This document shows, piece after piece, positions 16,994-26,225 of a stretch of DNA of 64,000 nucleotides. A model generated the notes under the pieces. That model searched no databases and was not told the DNA's origin. It saw only the letters and a list, made by a program, of their open reading frames with translations. The DNA is from Sulfidibacter corallicola. Its GTDB lineage: Bacteria > Acidobacteriota > Holophagae > Acanthopleuribacterales > Acanthopleuribacteraceae. The stretch is from NCBI RefSeq assembly GCF_017498545.1, contig NZ_CP071793.1, forward strand, positions 4,613,001 through 4,677,000, written 5' to 3'. Numbering within the stretch: the first letter of the stretch is position 1; each line of letters starts with the position of its first letter. The position numbers and the translations under genes were made by a program.

Positions 16994-19825
16994 ATGGTGG
17001 CAACCGAAACGGTGCTGTCGCTCGATTTGAGCGATACGCTCGAAATCGATACGGTCGTTCGCGACGCGTCCGGCTGTTTTTATTTTTCCGACGAACTCAA
17101 CCACCGCATCTTGAAATTCGATGCAAAGGGTACGAGGCTCTGGGAAAAGGGTCAAAAGGGTAACGGTCCCGACGATTTTCACTACCCCATGGGCATGCTG
17201 ATCGTCGGAGAACACCTGCTGGTTGCCGATTCCTGGAACCATCGCATCAAGGTCATGGACTTCGAAGGAGAGACCAAAGCCGTCTTTGGGCAGGCTGGCA
17301 GCGGAGCGGAACACTTGAGTGTGCCGACCTCCCTGATCAAGGGACCAGATGGCGATCTGTGGGTCCTCGAAGAGGATAACCAACGGATCTCCGTATACGA
17401 CCTGGAAAAGGTAGCCAGGGCTCCACATGTCCCTGATGCGAAAAAAAGCTGCTTCGGTCCTCCCGACAGTATCTTTCCGAAACGCTTCACGACCGTTGGG
17501 GACAAACTTGCCATCGTCGACGCCCACGGGGTGTTTTTTGCCGATCGCGACACGGTTTCCTTTCGAAGGACCCTCGCCAATCCCTCCTTCGCTCGAATAT
17601 TCGGGATTGACGGAAAAGGGGTGCTCATTGCGGATCTCGCAGACCTTTCCCTGGCGTTTTTGGATTGTTTCGAACGGAAAATAACCCCCGTTTGCGTCCT
17701 GCCTCGAGGAACTCGAGCCATTCTTTCCGAGGCGGATCAGGTGCTCGCCATCGGGGAAAAAGGTCTCATCGAATTGCCCTTGCCGTCATTGGGTTCGGCA
17801 TTTCCTTCCAAGGCATCCTCATTATTGGTCGCGGGTCTGGATCACACCGAAAACATGAACCATGTCACTTCACTCTCCCACGCCGATTTCTTGGAACTGA
17901 TCGTGACGCGCATGATTCAGGGGGCAACCCATGAAGACGTACGGCAAATGTTGACGTCTCGAAGTGACGAGGACATTCACTCTGGTGTTCAAGCCTGCTT
18001 GAAACAACAGATTCATGGCTGTTTCGACCACCTACGTGTCTTGAACGAATGTGATACCGGTTTTCGAATCGGCTACCTCACCGGCCAGGAAGACCGCGCC
18101 ATCGACCACCACGGAACCAAATCATGGCCTAGCACCAGGCTCTTCTCGATTCGAGGATCAACTTTTTTCGAGAACGCCAGAGCCGGTCTGAACGGCTTTC
18201 AGCTCCGTTATCAAGCAGTTCGGAAACTCCTGCCTCTTCTGGAACACCTTTTTGGATCAGATTTCGCGCTTCGAATGGGTCGGAGCATCCTGGATATTTT
18301 GGTGGACGGGCTATTGGAAGTCGCCCGACGACGATTGAAACTCCTGGCCGAACTCACAGAACTACGAAGAGGCGCACAAGACCAGCTTGCATGGTCCCGG
18401 GCCGCCTCACTCGATATAGAGATCTTTTTATGGTATCGATTACAGCAGGAACTGGGACTTGCCGGCCAAAACATGATCGCCAACAACGCTCAACTTTCCA
18501 ACTCCAAACAGTCTCAATTGTTTGCCGCGTTCCATGCCCAGAACGATATGGCCCAGTTCGACGCCCTGATCTCCTATCTGCTCGTCGAGCGAGGCGAGGC
18601 CATGCCCGCCGAATTGTTCGATGTTCGGAACCATCGCAATGCGCGGGCAGCCCTCGAAATCGCCAGTCCGTATCTGGAACGTTGCATTCTCGGGAAACAG
18701 ATGATCGCCGCTCCTCCCACCAAAGTCGGCCAGACCGTGAAACGGAAGTTTTATTATGAATTTTTGGTCGACAAACACCTCGGGCTTTATCTTTGCCTGT
18801 ATCGGACTGGGGAAAACCGGATTCGAAGAGGTTTCGGGAAAACAAAATTCCTCCCGTTCTTCGGCGTGTCCTATTGCTTTGGCAATCATTCGGCCTTGCA
18901 ACGCATGATCTCCCAAATCCAGGAGACGCCCTACGATTCCATGCCCCAAGCGCAGGAATACCTCGGCCATTATCACTTCCTCATGGGCAATCTGGCCGAT
19001 GCTGAAAAATCGTACAGCCAAGACGAATCCCCCTTTGCATTGATGGGAAGGACTCTCCTCTACGCGGAACGGAAAGAAGCGGAAAAGCTCCAGGATTGCC
19101 TCGAGCGAATACCTCAGCACGAACGAAGTCTCAGAGCGGCCTCAGCGTGGCTCTATCTCGGTGATTATGAACAATCACTGAAACAGGGAATGGAGGTGTG
19201 GCAAAACCGAAATCATGAACACCTTTTGGACAGCCCCTACAATCGAGCGGTGATCATTGAGCGAATCGTGTTGGCGATGCTTTGCCTCGATCGCACCGAT
19301 GACGCCAAAGCGTGGATGAAGGAGAACCGAAGCGATTTCGCGAGCGACAACGAATTCGATTTCTGGAACGCCATATGTGAACGTTTCCAAAAAGGTGGAG
19401 ATGGTGGATTGACCCTTCTTTCGAAAATTGACACTCACCAAATCGTGTCGTTTCACAAAGGGCTGACACTTCGATGCCGTGGTCATTACCAAGAGAGTTT
19501 GTTCGCTTTTGAGCGGGAGGACACTGTCTGGCCACATTGGCAGAATCAACTCCACGCAGCGCTTACCTATGGCCATATGGAGGAAGAAGAAAACCAGGAA
19601 AAGCTCTTGGCCTCGTTACCTCAGTATTGCTGGCTTCATTCCGCCAATCAAAAGGTCCGCAAAAAGGATCCGGCCTTTACCTCCACCTTTTCCGATGTCA
19701 TTCGGGTGGAGCGACTCTTTCAACAGAGGCAAGAACTATCGGACGCAGACAGAGAAATATTGCTGCGAAACCATTTACCCATGTTCCACACACTCGTGCT
19801 GGATGAAGGGCGTTATTGCCAATAG
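16994..19825 (+). CDS. NHL beta-propeller plus helical-repeat protein
   Basis: 943 residues, no signal peptide or membrane segment seen. Residues 20-140 hold NHL-type propeller repeats (FYFSDELNHRILKFDAKG, LLVADSWNHRIKVMDFEG, LWVLEEDNQRISVYD). The rest is mostly helical with TPR-like pairs toward the C-terminus (EYLGHYHFLMGNLADAEKSY, WLYLGDYEQSLKQG, GHYQESLFAFERE). Such architecture suits a scaffold or sensor, not an enzyme. The ATG at 16994 follows AGGGAGAAAC. It stands alone between the divergent radical SAM unit and the carbamoyltransferase pair. Its function is unknown; a role in assembling or monitoring glycan synthesis would be a guess from location. Confidence 0.75.
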   Translation: MVATETVLSLDLSDTLEIDTVVRDASGCFYFSDELNHRILKFDAKGTRLWEKGQKGNGPDDFHYPMGMLIVGEHLLVADSWNHRIKVMDFEGETKAVFGQAGSGAEHLSVPTSLIKGPDGDLWVLEEDNQRISVYDLEKVARAPHVPDAKKSCFGPPDSIFPKRFTTVGDKLAIVDAHGVFFADRDTVSFRRTLANPSFARIFGIDGKGVLIADLADLSLAFLDCFERKITPVCVLPRGTRAILSEADQVLAIGEKGLIELPLPSLGSAFPSKASSLLVAGLDHTENMNHVTSLSHADFLELIVTRMIQGATHEDVRQMLTSRSDEDIHSGVQACLKQQIHGCFDHLRVLNECDTGFRIGYLTGQEDRAIDHHGTKSWPSTRLFSIRGSTFFENARAGLNGFQLRYQAVRKLLPLLEHLFGSDFALRMGRSILDILVDGLLEVARRRLKLLAELTELRRGAQDQLAWSRAASLDIEIFLWYRLQQELGLAGQNMIANNAQLSNSKQSQLFAAFHAQNDMAQFDALISYLLVERGEAMPAELFDVRNHRNARAALEIASPYLERCILGKQMIAAPPTKVGQTVKRKFYYEFLVDKHLGLYLCLYRTGENRIRRGFGKTKFLPFFGVSYCFGNHSALQRMISQIQETPYDSMPQAQEYLGHYHFLMGNLADAEKSYSQDESPFALMGRTLLYAERKEAEKLQDCLERIPQHERSLRAASAWLYLGDYEQSLKQGMEVWQNRNHEHLLDSPYNRAVIIERIVLAMLCLDRTDDAKAWMKENRSDFASDNEFDFWNAICERFQKGGDGGLTLLSKIDTHQIVSFHKGLTLRCRGHYQESLFAFEREDTVWPHWQNQLHAALTYGHMEEEENQEKLLASLPQYCWLHSANQKVRKKDPAFTSTFSDVIRVERLFQQRQELSDADREILLRNHLPMFHTLVLDEGRYCQ

Positions 19826-19936
19826 TAGGAAGATGGGGCGCCGCGGCGCTTCGCGTGTCGCGAACATTTCCCGCAACGATGGTTCAAGCGTCGATCGCAG
19901 CCCCTGTTCCAGGCGGTTCGACAAGGCGCTATTCAG

Positions 19937-19966
19937 TTGACATCAAAGGATATCCGGCCCTATGAT
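19937..19966 (+). promoter_or_regulatory. Strong sigma70-like promoter
   Basis: TTGACA (19937-19942) and TATGAT (19961-19966) with an 18-bp spacer; perfect -35 and five of six in the -10. It points to the small gene at 20078 and the carbamoyltransferase, giving a leader of roughly 100 bases. Confidence 0.68.
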
Positions 19967-20077
19967 GAATGTGGTAACCAAACACGAATCTCATTCGCAT
20001 CACATTCCATTTCCGTCTGGAACGAGCTCATTCGCCAATTGGCGAACCGAGGTCGCTCACCCGAATTAAGGTAGCTT

Positions 20078-20284
20078 ATGCCTCCCAAAAAATCGATCCA
20101 AGGTGATGTACTGTTCTGGAGCAAACTGTATCTCGGGTTCTGTCGGGATTGTTTCAAAACCGGATCGATTCGGGCGGGAATCTTCATGTATTTCTCGTGG
20201 TTACGCCTTGCAGCCATGCGAGCCCGAAAAGAGACCGAAGAAAAGTCGGAAGAGCTATCGCCATTCACCTACACGATGCACTGA
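20078..20284 (+). CDS. Small protein upstream of carbamoyltransferase
   Basis: 68 residues, basic, with an aromatic-rich N-terminus (LFWSKLYLGFCRDCF), a hydrophobic-basic middle (FMYFSWLRLAAMRARKE) and a C-terminus SPFTYTMH. The tail recalls the P-F-I-Y-T ending of small DUF5989-type proteins that travel with NodU/CmcH carbamoyltransferases, but there is no clear transmembrane helix, so the match is weak. It lies 18 bp before the TTG start of the carbamoyltransferase and downstream of a near-consensus promoter, which supports real expression. An AAGG ribosome site precedes the ATG. The function is unknown. Confidence 0.55.
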   Translation: MPPKKSIQGDVLFWSKLYLGFCRDCFKTGSIRAGIFMYFSWLRLAAMRARKETEEKSEELSPFTYTMH

Positions 20285-20302
20285 ACCTCGACGAGGGCAT
20301 AT

Positions 20303-22060
20303 TTGAAAGTTCTGGGTGTTTCTTTTGATTATCACGATGCGGCCGCGGCCCTGGTCATCGACGGTCAAATCGTCGCAGCGGAAACAGAAGAGCGATTTTC
20401 ACGTGTCAAGCACGATCCCGGCCTACCATCTTCCGCCATTGAATTTTGCCTATCCGAAGCCGGGTTGAAGCCGAACGATTTGGATCGAGTCGTCTTCTAT
20501 GAAGATACCCGCAAAAAATTTGATCGAATCCTGAGTTTCGCCACGGCCAAGGATGCGGCCGCCTTGGACAAGGTCATGCGCGTCTGGGTGAATGGCGATA
20601 AGTTTTTCCCCGAACAACGACTCGCCCACTATCTGGATATCGATCCCAAAAAGGTGACCTCGGTCGATCACCACATGGCCCATGCAGCCTCCGCGTTTTT
20701 TTGCTCTCCCTTTCAGGAAGCGATCGTCGCGACTTTGGACGGGGTCGGCGAATATCATACAGCCTCCGTATGTCGTGCCTCCGACGGGAACATCACTCGC
20801 ATCTTCGCCCAGGAGCTGCCTCACTCTTTGGGTCTGTTTTACAGCGCCTTCACCGCCTTCCTCGGGTTTCGAATCAACGAAGGTGAATACAAGGTCATGG
20901 GTATGGCCGGCTTCGGAAAACCGAATTACCTAGACGATATCCTTGCCATGTTCGAGCTCTCCCCCCGTTTTGGCTTCAGGCTCGACCAAAAGTGCTTCGA
21001 TTTCGCACTCTCCGCGGAGGTTCCCTTCAACGGGGCATTCATCGAGAAGTTTGGGCCTGCACGAACACCGGAAAGCCCTTTCGATGTCAACGAAGATGGC
21101 GAAATTGGCACCTCCAGCCGCCACTACGCCAATATCGCGGCGAGTGTGCAAAGAGCCACCGAAATCATCATTCTCGACTTTGTGAAAAAAGCACTCCAAG
21201 ACCAAAAAACAGAAAACCTGTGTATGGCCGGCGGAGTCGCGCTCAACTCACTGGCCAACGCACGAATCAAACAAGAACTCGGAGCGAACCTCTACGTTCA
21301 ACCGGCGGCGGGAGATGCGGGAGGTGCGCTGGGTGCCGCGTATCTTGCGGAATCGCCAGCATTGCTGGCACGTCGATCTCCCATGACTTCCGCTTTACTG
21401 GGCCTGAGTTTCGAAGATTCACACATTCGCGACCGACTCCATGGCTCCATGAAACGCCGAGCCGTTCATTTCGAAACGGACGAGGCGCTCCTCGCGGTAG
21501 TGGTAGATCGACTGGCCACAGGACACGTCATCGGATGGTTTCAAGGCCGTGCGGAATGGGGTCCCCGAGCTTTGGGATGCCGCTCCATCCTGGCCAACCC
21601 CATGCTCCCCGACATGCAAGCCAAGGTCAATCGACTCATCAAGTTTCGCGAACCCTTTCGCCCTTTTGCCCCCTCCGTCATTGCCGACCGCGCCCACGAG
21701 TTCTTCGAGGTGGATCCGGAAATAGAGCCATGGGATCCCGAATTTTTCATGCTGAGTGTCGTCAAGGTATTGCCCCACAAGCGAGCGCTTCTTCCCGCGA
21801 TCACCCACGTCGATGGCACCGCACGCATTCAAAGAGTCAGTAAAACGGTGAATCCGCTGTACTACGAATTGATTCATGCGTTTGGAGAACGTACGGGCGT
21901 CCCCGTGTTGCTGAACACCTCGTTCAACCTCCGGGGAGAGCCGATCGTCGGTTCTCCCGAAGATGCCGTCGCCACCTTCGGTTTCAGTGGTCTGGACTAC
22001 CTCGTCATGGGTCGCACTATGATCGGCAAGTCGACTCCCAAGAAAGGTACGGCCCGATAG
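20303..22060 (+). CDS. NodU/CmcH-family carbamoyltransferase
   Basis: 585 residues. The N-terminal ASKHA/TsaD-like domain carries the metal-binding motif DHHMAHAASAFF (about residues 118-129) and GVGEYHTASV. MAGGVALNSLANARI is the second nucleotide loop, and the C-terminal half has the family motifs WFQGRAEWGPRALGCRSI and PFRPFAPSV. The enzyme transfers a carbamoyl group from carbamoyl phosphate, via carbamoyl-AMP, to a hydroxyl of a sugar or small molecule. The start is TTG at 20303, with GAGGG five bases upstream. The neighbourhood (sulfotransferases, FkbM, GSCFA) favours a surface glycan as acceptor over an antibiotic or Nod factor. Confidence 0.9.
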   Translation: MKVLGVSFDYHDAAAALVIDGQIVAAETEERFSRVKHDPGLPSSAIEFCLSEAGLKPNDLDRVVFYEDTRKKFDRILSFATAKDAAALDKVMRVWVNGDKFFPEQRLAHYLDIDPKKVTSVDHHMAHAASAFFCSPFQEAIVATLDGVGEYHTASVCRASDGNITRIFAQELPHSLGLFYSAFTAFLGFRINEGEYKVMGMAGFGKPNYLDDILAMFELSPRFGFRLDQKCFDFALSAEVPFNGAFIEKFGPARTPESPFDVNEDGEIGTSSRHYANIAASVQRATEIIILDFVKKALQDQKTENLCMAGGVALNSLANARIKQELGANLYVQPAAGDAGGALGAAYLAESPALLARRSPMTSALLGLSFEDSHIRDRLHGSMKRRAVHFETDEALLAVVVDRLATGHVIGWFQGRAEWGPRALGCRSILANPMLPDMQAKVNRLIKFREPFRPFAPSVIADRAHEFFEVDPEIEPWDPEFFMLSVVKVLPHKRALLPAITHVDGTARIQRVSKTVNPLYYELIHAFGERTGVPVLLNTSFNLRGEPIVGSPEDAVATFGFSGLDYLVMGRTMIGKSTPKKGTAR

Positions 22061-22127
22061 ATCCTATTCGGAGCCGCTCAGGAGACGCACCGTCCCCCGA
22101 TACCACGGTTTTCACCCTATCCCGTCA

Positions 22128-23750
22128 TTACAGAACAGGATCTCCCAATAGGTGGTCGGGATAGATGCTGACGATTTTTCCTTCCAGGCCGGAAAACAGC
22201 GATAGATCTCGAGCGATCTCCCGCTGAAACGCTTTGGATGAAATCAGGACCTGATCGGGCTCAAAAGCTTCCATCTCATGCGGGGCCACAAGTGGCATAC
22301 CGAAAAGATGGGCACACTCACCTGGATCTCGATCGGCAATGGCCACGATATTCGCCTTGAGAAGCATCGAGCGGCGCATGAGAAAGGAGGTGTGTTCGCC
22401 GGCACCATAGACGATCACCCGCGCTTCCTTTTCGATCCAATCCATTACCAACTTGTCGACGGTGCCGATCGGATCCCACTCAGGTTTTGACATTTCCGCT
22501 CGAGTGGCACAACCAATCGTCTCCGATGACAAAAGGTCGGCGACCTGCTTTTGCCCATGAGCGGATAACAGATCCAAAAACTTCGTCACGAGCCAAGTGC
22601 ATTCGGTTTTTTCATAGTGATGTTTGATCTTCGAAATCAGCGGCTTCAACTCTCGTTCAATTCGGGATTCGGTTTGGTCGGTCAGCAGACGTACGACCTT
22701 GTTTTTATAAAACCATTCACGGTGGTATTTAAGGCAATCGATCACTTCCGCACTACTGTGGCTATACAGAAAGCGATTTGTGACATAGTCCGGTGTGCGC
22801 GGAAACGTGATATGAACATGATCCTGGTGATCATGGCTGAAATGCTCTCTTCCACGCAGCTCTTCCATCACAATCTCATAGGACGGAAAATATTCAATCG
22901 GTTCCCTTGGATGATTCTCTACAAATTGCTGTATCCCGATCCTGAGCAGGGCTTTATCGTGAAACGTGTGGACGTGGTAATCCATTTGACCAAGGATCTG
23001 CCGATGAACGCCTTGCTTCTTTCCGAATTTTTCCGGATTGAGCGATGGCCCCCAGTCATAGCGTTGTGGCGAAAGAGTGAGCACGAAATGGAAGGAGTCT
23101 GACACCAATTTTTTGAGGCATGAATAGATATGTTCCAGATCGGAAAGCACTTCGTCACAGGTCATGGCCTGAAACTCGTAATCGCCTCGTGCCATGCCAT
23201 GAGCACAGCAAATGGGAATCCCAGTTTGTGTGTGGCTTAAATAGGTCGCAGAACCGAGGGTCACAATGACCACCGCTGCCTCGCGCAAGTGTTGTTTCGC
23301 GTATCGATCCATAACGCGCATATCGTGCAACAGAGCCGTTTTGTCGGACCGATTCACTTGCATGTTTTTGAAGTGTCGCATCGAAAAAAGTTTGGCCTGA
23401 TCTTCAAACGCGTAAATGTCTCGTTCCGAGTAGTGTTTCAAGCCTACCCAGAACGACATCAGCTCGCTCAGCGTACGAGGAGAAAAATGTTGGTTTGAAT
23501 CCCGATGGCTAAAACACGAGAATCCCAAGCGATTCAACACACCAGAAACGTGCAGTCCAAAACAGCTACCCATAGCGAATACATTCGTGTCGAATTTTTT
23601 AAATATAGGATTGTAGGGCAAAGAGAGATAATGGTCGTGGATACTCCCAACAGGCGCATCGACCAAGGGAGGATATTCGCTTGGATTCCAATCTGTTCGA
23701 TCGAAAGACTCTCTTGTGCTCAAGGTCAGTCCCCAGGGAAGCTTCCCCAA
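22128..23750 (-). CDS. GSCFA-domain protein with C-terminal nucleotide-sugar Rossmann segment
   Basis: 540 residues. The domain-naming motif appears as FAMGSCFGLHVSGVLNRLGF (about residues 58-77), followed by SPRTLSELMSFW, VVIVTLGSATYLS and FHFVLTLSPQR, the conserved blocks of the GSCFA family. The family is SGNH-hydrolase-like and often encoded with glycan genes. The C-terminal ~120 residues contain VIVYGAGEHTSFLM, a Rossmann motif similar to that of the sulfotransferase at 12115. The start is read as TTG 23750 with only a weak ribosome site, so the true start could be a little downstream. It is probably a hydrolase or acyl/sulfo-glycan enzyme; activity is unproven in this family. Confidence 0.8.
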   Translation of the reverse strand: MGKLPWGLTLSTRESFDRTDWNPSEYPPLVDAPVGSIHDHYLSLPYNPIFKKFDTNVFAMGSCFGLHVSGVLNRLGFSCFSHRDSNQHFSPRTLSELMSFWVGLKHYSERDIYAFEDQAKLFSMRHFKNMQVNRSDKTALLHDMRVMDRYAKQHLREAAVVIVTLGSATYLSHTQTGIPICCAHGMARGDYEFQAMTCDEVLSDLEHIYSCLKKLVSDSFHFVLTLSPQRYDWGPSLNPEKFGKKQGVHRQILGQMDYHVHTFHDKALLRIGIQQFVENHPREPIEYFPSYEIVMEELRGREHFSHDHQDHVHITFPRTPDYVTNRFLYSHSSAEVIDCLKYHREWFYKNKVVRLLTDQTESRIERELKPLISKIKHHYEKTECTWLVTKFLDLLSAHGQKQVADLLSSETIGCATRAEMSKPEWDPIGTVDKLVMDWIEKEARVIVYGAGEHTSFLMRRSMLLKANIVAIADRDPGECAHLFGMPLVAPHEMEAFEPDQVLISSKAFQREIARDLSLFSGLEGKIVSIYPDHLLGDPVL

Positions 23751-24002
23751 ATGCTCGGATTCGGTGACGTTGCGGTATTATAAAATGTGTATCTTCCTCG
23801 AAACAAGGATCGTTACCCCAATGCTCCGGCATTCCGACAGTTCGGGTTCAGTCAGAACCGATTGGCCACCAATCAAATTGCAGGGTCGAGCCCTCTCCAT
23901 CTAGGACGAACGCGCTCGAAGCACATGGCGCCCCCATGCCGGGGAATTGGTCAAGCTTGCAGGGCATGCGGCACACGCCCAAACACCTTTATTTCCAACC
24001 CT

Positions 24003-24020
24003 GAAGATTATATAATCTTC
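24003..24020. promoter_or_regulatory. Perfect 18-bp palindrome containing TATAAT
   Basis: GAAGATTATATAATCTTC reads identically on both strands and includes a TATAAT hexamer at 24011-24016. It lies 36 bases before the sulfotransferase start at 24057 and about 250 bases from the divergent GSCFA start. It suits an operator overlapping a -10 box; no good -35 was found. Confidence 0.5.
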
Positions 24021-24056
24021 GGATCAAACCGAGGCCCCGAGAAAGATGGACAGACT

Positions 24057-25031
24057 ATGAACGCAACCTTTTTTGTCGTTGTCAGCAACACCAGGTCCGG
24101 CTCCACCTATTTAGCCACCACGCTGAACGAGCTGTCACAGGTAACTTGCGATTTCCAGGCGAATTGGTACCCGAAACCCCGGAAAATCGATGACTTTCGT
24201 CTTCCATTTTATCCAGGTTGCGATGTTTTGGAAATCCTGCGTACCTCACTGGAAGACTCAATAGCCAGGGGCACCAAACTGACGTTTAACGCCCAATCCA
24301 TCCTCACCTCCACCGAGGCAGGGAAGATACTGGATGCCTTTTCGCAGAAAATAAACATCATCCAGTTAAGACGGAACTATTTAGATATTTATGCCTCTCG
24401 TTTCGGTCGAGGTACGGTCCACATTCTGAATCCCGATCGCGACAAGGCCAACGAAAGCAAATTGATACACTCAATCCAAAACATCCAGGCTCTTACCGAA
24501 CAGGCAGATTTCGAGATGGACCCCCTCGACTCATACAAGGCGATCCTCCTTTTCTTCTGTGCCGATGCAGTGGGTCGCGGCCTACGCATAAAAGCCGATC
24601 GAGGCTACCAAATCCGATACGAGCGCATCTCGGAAGAAATCGGCGATATCGCGCGATTCTTGAAGGTGCCTTATCGCGGACCGGAAATTGAAAGCGCGAC
24701 AAATCGACCGGTCGTCAAAAAACTCCCACCTCTGGATTTCGAATTGCTTCCAAACATTCAATTCGCCAGAGAGGTTGCCGCGGTGTTCGAGCGAGCCTAT
24801 GACCGGCTGGAATCGACGGGAGAAAACCCCGTGAAACAGGTTGCTTGCAACGAGGAGGGGTACCTGAAGATCGCAATGGATCGCGAAATCCAGGATCGGC
24901 TTTCAAAAATTTGGCAATCCTTTTCATTGCCTCTCGGTTCGATACTCGAACCTGGCCTGAATCGAATCAAGAATATCGATATGAACGAGCGTATCAAAAC
25001 ACTCGGGCTGAACAACGACCTCTCCAAGTAA
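24057..25031 (+). CDS. Sulfotransferase-like protein
   Basis: 324 residues. The N-terminal FVVVSNTRSGSTYLATTLNEL is a 5'-phosphosulfate-binding loop (R-S-G-S-T), and INIIQLRRNYLDIYASRFG fits the 3'-phosphate region with the conserved Arg. This is the Sulfotransfer_1/3-like group of PAPS-dependent enzymes. The ATG at 24057 was chosen because the phosphosulfate loop must lie near the N-terminus; the open frame extends 90 codons upstream but that part has no family character. The Shine-Dalgarno is weak. It is followed after 11 bp by a second sulfotransferase gene, so the two form an operon. The acceptor is unknown, probably a glycan hydroxyl. Confidence 0.8.
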   Translation: MNATFFVVVSNTRSGSTYLATTLNELSQVTCDFQANWYPKPRKIDDFRLPFYPGCDVLEILRTSLEDSIARGTKLTFNAQSILTSTEAGKILDAFSQKINIIQLRRNYLDIYASRFGRGTVHILNPDRDKANESKLIHSIQNIQALTEQADFEMDPLDSYKAILLFFCADAVGRGLRIKADRGYQIRYERISEEIGDIARFLKVPYRGPEIESATNRPVVKKLPPLDFELLPNIQFAREVAAVFERAYDRLESTGENPVKQVACNEEGYLKIAMDREIQDRLSKIWQSFSLPLGSILEPGLNRIKNIDMNERIKTLGLNNDLSK

Positions 25032-25042
25032 CCGACAAAGAC

Positions 25043-25834
25043 ATGAAAAAACCGATCTATCTCATCTACCACATCCCAAAGACAGGCGGCGATTCAGTCA
25101 TATCTTTTTTTCAATCCCATCTCGATGAGGATCGTGACTTCATCTTCTACTCTGCCAAAGGTTTGCAACGATTGAAAATGGCAGGCCGCCCAAGCCTGGA
25201 AGAACGCGAAGTCACAGATCTAAACAGGATCAAAGCGGTGATCGGGCACGAGGTCACTCACCGAACTGCTACCTTTTTCACAAATCGCGATTGCCGGTTT
25301 TCCACCATTCTACGGGAGCCGGTTGCCCGACTCACCTCGGAATTGAATTACGCGCTCACCCAAATCGCCAAGGGTCGCCATGATTTTTTCAGTCAGCTTC
25401 CCTGGGTAAGAGATAGGGAAGCATTCCACACGACACTGACCACCGAAGGGCGGTTACCCGAGTCGGATTTAAGGGCCTATGTAAACACCCTGAGACAAAG
25501 GCCAGGATGGCCCGACTTTCAGTGCTTTTGGCTGACAGTCTGCTTTCCAAGCTTGGCTGGCCATACCGCTGGCGATCATCCGTCCGAACGGGCCAAAGCC
25601 ATTTTGGATCGTTTTTGGTTGGTGGGCACCACCAATCGAATCGAAAAATATGCGGCCATTCTCGGCAAGGCACTGGATCTTCCGAAATTCGAACATCATA
25701 CGAACAAATCGACCAAATATGTGTCCCAAACCGAACTCAAGGCACACTTTAAAAACGAGATGCCCGCACACGACAGAATACTGTTTGATTATTTTGCACA
25801 ACGTTTCGAGAAAGCAAGCATCAGGTTCCAATAA
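25043..25834 (+). CDS. Sulfotransferase family protein (Sulfotransfer_2-like)
   Basis: 263 residues. It begins with IYLIYHIPKTGGDSVISFF, the PKTGG phosphosulfate loop of Golgi-type/heparan 2-O-sulfotransferase relatives, and has FSTILREPVARLTSELNYAL as the 3'-phosphate motif. No signal peptide is present, so it acts in the cytoplasm on a precursor. It starts 11 bp after the previous sulfotransferase and probably depends on its promoter. Together with the gene at 12115 it makes three sulfotransferases within 14 kb. The family call is secure, the acceptor unknown. Confidence 0.82.
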   Translation: MKKPIYLIYHIPKTGGDSVISFFQSHLDEDRDFIFYSAKGLQRLKMAGRPSLEEREVTDLNRIKAVIGHEVTHRTATFFTNRDCRFSTILREPVARLTSELNYALTQIAKGRHDFFSQLPWVRDREAFHTTLTTEGRLPESDLRAYVNTLRQRPGWPDFQCFWLTVCFPSLAGHTAGDHPSERAKAILDRFWLVGTTNRIEKYAAILGKALDLPKFEHHTNKSTKYVSQTELKAHFKNEMPAHDRILFDYFAQRFEKASIRFQ

Positions 25835-26225
25835 ACCAAGCAATTTTCATTGCCTCTTCTCCGCTCGCTCTCTTATATGCAGTATACCCTCAAATTGTGG
25901 GCTTACTGGACCCTTGGCGTGGGAACAGAGAGGCATTTTAATTTGAGTGGATAGAGGTCCGATTGCTTTGCAAGTATTTTTAGTCTTGCAAGTTTTCAAC
26001 TCGTAGGCTTGAACACATCACAATTTTCCTGTTCAATCGTTGATAATCTAAGATGCAGCCATCCAAAAAATTAGACAACGAAAACATCACAATCAGAATG
26101 TTTCTTTAATAATGCCTCTCATATTAATATTTCTTTGCCAACACAGGGCACAACAGGCACATTTCGCTTAAGACCAAGCACTCGGCGCGCTTGGTTTCAA
26201 TGTTTTATTCCACAGGAGTATACAA
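25835..26225. other. AT-rich intergenic region
   Basis: About 390 bp with no supported gene. The base composition is clearly more AT-rich than the neighbouring genes. It ends with AGGAG seven bases before the GTG start at 26226. No convincing promoter pair or repeat was identified. Confidence 0.6.
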
